Source: Burkholderia sp. L27(2015)
Lineage (GTDB): Bacteria > Pseudomonadota > Gammaproteobacteria > Burkholderiales > Burkholderiaceae
DNA length: 64,000 bases
Direction of reading: 5' to 3'
Assembly (NCBI RefSeq): GCF_009765705.1
Contig: NZ_LMUX01000021.1
Span: 289,606-353,605, forward strand
The position numbers and the translations under genes were made by a program. Below the pieces are notes generated by a model. That model had not been told where the DNA came from. It was given only the letters and a program-made list of their open reading frames with translations, and did not search any database. Positions 63,114 through 64,000 of the stretch are shown here, in pieces (positions within the stretch are counted from its first letter, which is position 1; every line of letters begins with the position of its first letter).

Positions 63114-63833
63114 TCAAACCAGTACGCCGCCGCCATCCACGACAATGGTCTGCCCGGTGCTGAACCGTTCGCGCATCAGGTAGAGATAAGCCTGTGCGAT
63201 ATCGTCAGGTTCGCCGATGCAGCCTGTCGGCAGTGCTGTCACGAAATGTTCATACATTGCGGTGCGGTCCGCCTCACTCATGTTGTCCCATAACGGCGTG
63301 CGAACAATGCCGGGTGACACAGTATTGACACGCAGTGGTGCTAGCTCGACGGCAAGCGCGCGGGTGAGCGATTCCATCGCGCCCAGCGAACTCGACGGAA
63401 CGGTCCACCCTTTGTTGGGGCGCAAGCTTGCGATGCCGCTGGTCAGCACAATCGAGCCGCCCTTGCGAATCGAGCCATGGCCGTATTTGACCGCTTTGAA
63501 AGCGCCCCAGTAGCGCACTTCGAATGCCCGTCGCGCGTCCTCGACATCGGTATCCACCAGCAAGCCCAGTTGCAAGCTTTCCCCGGCTGTATAGACAAGA
63601 TGGTCGAACGCACCCAGGCGTGCGAACCAGGATTTGACTTGCGCTTCCTCGGTAAAGTCGACGACCTCACCTTGGGTTCCAGCGGGCAATCCGGCAACAG
63701 CCGCGGCCACCCGCTCAGCGCTGCGCGATGCGACGATGACTTGAGCGCCTTCTTTCGCTGCCGCTGCGGCAACGGCGAAACCAATGCCGGAAGTGCCGCC
63801 GGCAACGACGATCCGTTTTCCTTCGAAGTTCAT
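63114..63833 (-). CDS. Short-chain dehydrogenase/reductase
   Basis: 239 residues from ATG (complement of 63831-63833), AGGA seven bases upstream; an in-frame extension to 63887 is unsupported. Rossmann GGTSGIG (about 10-16), NNAG replaced by a VYTAGES-like loop, catalytic Ser (LTSGIAS, about 128). Where the YxxxK motif is expected the sequence is VPSSSLGAMES, so the usual Tyr/Lys pair is not evident: a degenerate SDR. Substrate unknown. Confidence 0.84.
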   Translation of the reverse strand: MNFEGKRIVVAGGTSGIGFAVAAAAAKEGAQVIVASRSAERVAAAVAGLPAGTQGEVVDFTEEAQVKSWFARLGAFDHLVYTAGESLQLGLLVDTDVEDARRAFEVRYWGAFKAVKYGHGSIRKGGSIVLTSGIASLRPNKGWTVPSSSLGAMESLTRALAVELAPLRVNTVSPGIVRTPLWDNMSEADRTAMYEHFVTALPTGCIGEPDDIAQAYLYLMRERFSTGQTIVVDGGGVLV

Positions 63834-64000
63834 GAGAATTTCCTGACTATGTGATGTGGGTCTGTGCGCGTGACGAAGCCCGCGCATTGCGCGACAAAGA
63901 CCGGTCCGCTGAATTGATTATGGGTCTGTTCAAACCGCACATGTTTTGCCGCGCTGCGCTATCGCTACCGCAACATCGACGCGCCAGGCCGCAGGGACAG
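63834..64000. other. Right edge of the window
   Basis: About 167 bases with no supported gene. A short plus-strand frame from 63921 runs off the end but has no ribosome site. Confidence 0.3.

Noticed and set aside
63921-64000. Gene starting near the right edge
   Set aside because: Too short to judge and without a Shine-Dalgarno.

Overview
The window (about 60-62% GC, dense, few pseudogenes) comes from a betaproteobacterium of the Burkholderia sensu lato group (order Burkholderiales). The order greB / spoT-rpoZ-gmk-yicC / rph-rdgB-hemW, the giant tandem UvrA, a Bug-type solute receptor and several small Burkholderia-style proteins all fit; the species cannot be named from the sequence alone.

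Layout. 1-240: truncated start of a Bug-type periplasmic receptor (minus strand). 585-7540: a stressosome/Rsb-type operon (RsbR, RsbS, RsbT, an RsbX/SpoIIE-like phosphatase with an extra GHKL domain, and two hybrid histidine kinases) behind a good sigma70 promoter; no sigma factor is encoded nearby, so output probably passes through the kinases. 7419-9817: an alpha/beta hydrolase with a run-on C-terminus and an aldo/keto reductase. 9863-16818: an acyl-CoA catabolic island (CoA-transferase III, TetR regulator and acyl-CoA dehydrogenase in one operon, divergent acyl-CoA synthetase, then an SHS-type monocarboxylate transporter) with a perfect palindrome as likely TetR operator. 16887-24854: mostly small or secreted proteins (cupin, degenerate EAL protein, zinc ribbon, lipoprotein, hydrolase, periplasmic chorismate mutase), a DnaQ/GIY-YIG nuclease fusion and a cold-shock gene with promoter, long leader and terminator. 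25154-26593: a TPR/ATP-grasp-like protein. 26978-32780: a complete dipeptide-type ABC importer operon. 32846-38833: a 1995-residue double UvrA. 39033-43264: GlgX and two transglutaminase-like proteins. 43624-44780: three very small proteins and tRNA-Arg(ACG).

44981-54754 is conserved housekeeping: GreB, then on the minus strand yicC-gmk-rpoZ-spoT (stringent response and nucleotide supply), then rph-rdgB-hemW on the plus strand with overlapping genes, an MFS exporter and tRNA-Ser(TGA).

Beyond tRNA-Ser (54877-64000) the content looks accessory: a FlxA-like coiled-coil protein, a metal resistance set (DmeR sensor, DmeF exporter, ChrA) with G-tract operator-like sites, an ene-reductase divergent from a LysR regulator, a FecR/OmpA-lipoprotein/CHASE2 envelope operon whose CHASE2 protein has no output domain, and an SDR oxidoreductase. 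The features most worth a second look are the stressosome-two-component operon, the output-less CHASE2 operon, the double UvrA with its hexanucleotide repeat linker, the paired transglutaminases (one lacking the catalytic His), and several compact repeat or hairpin blocks between genes.
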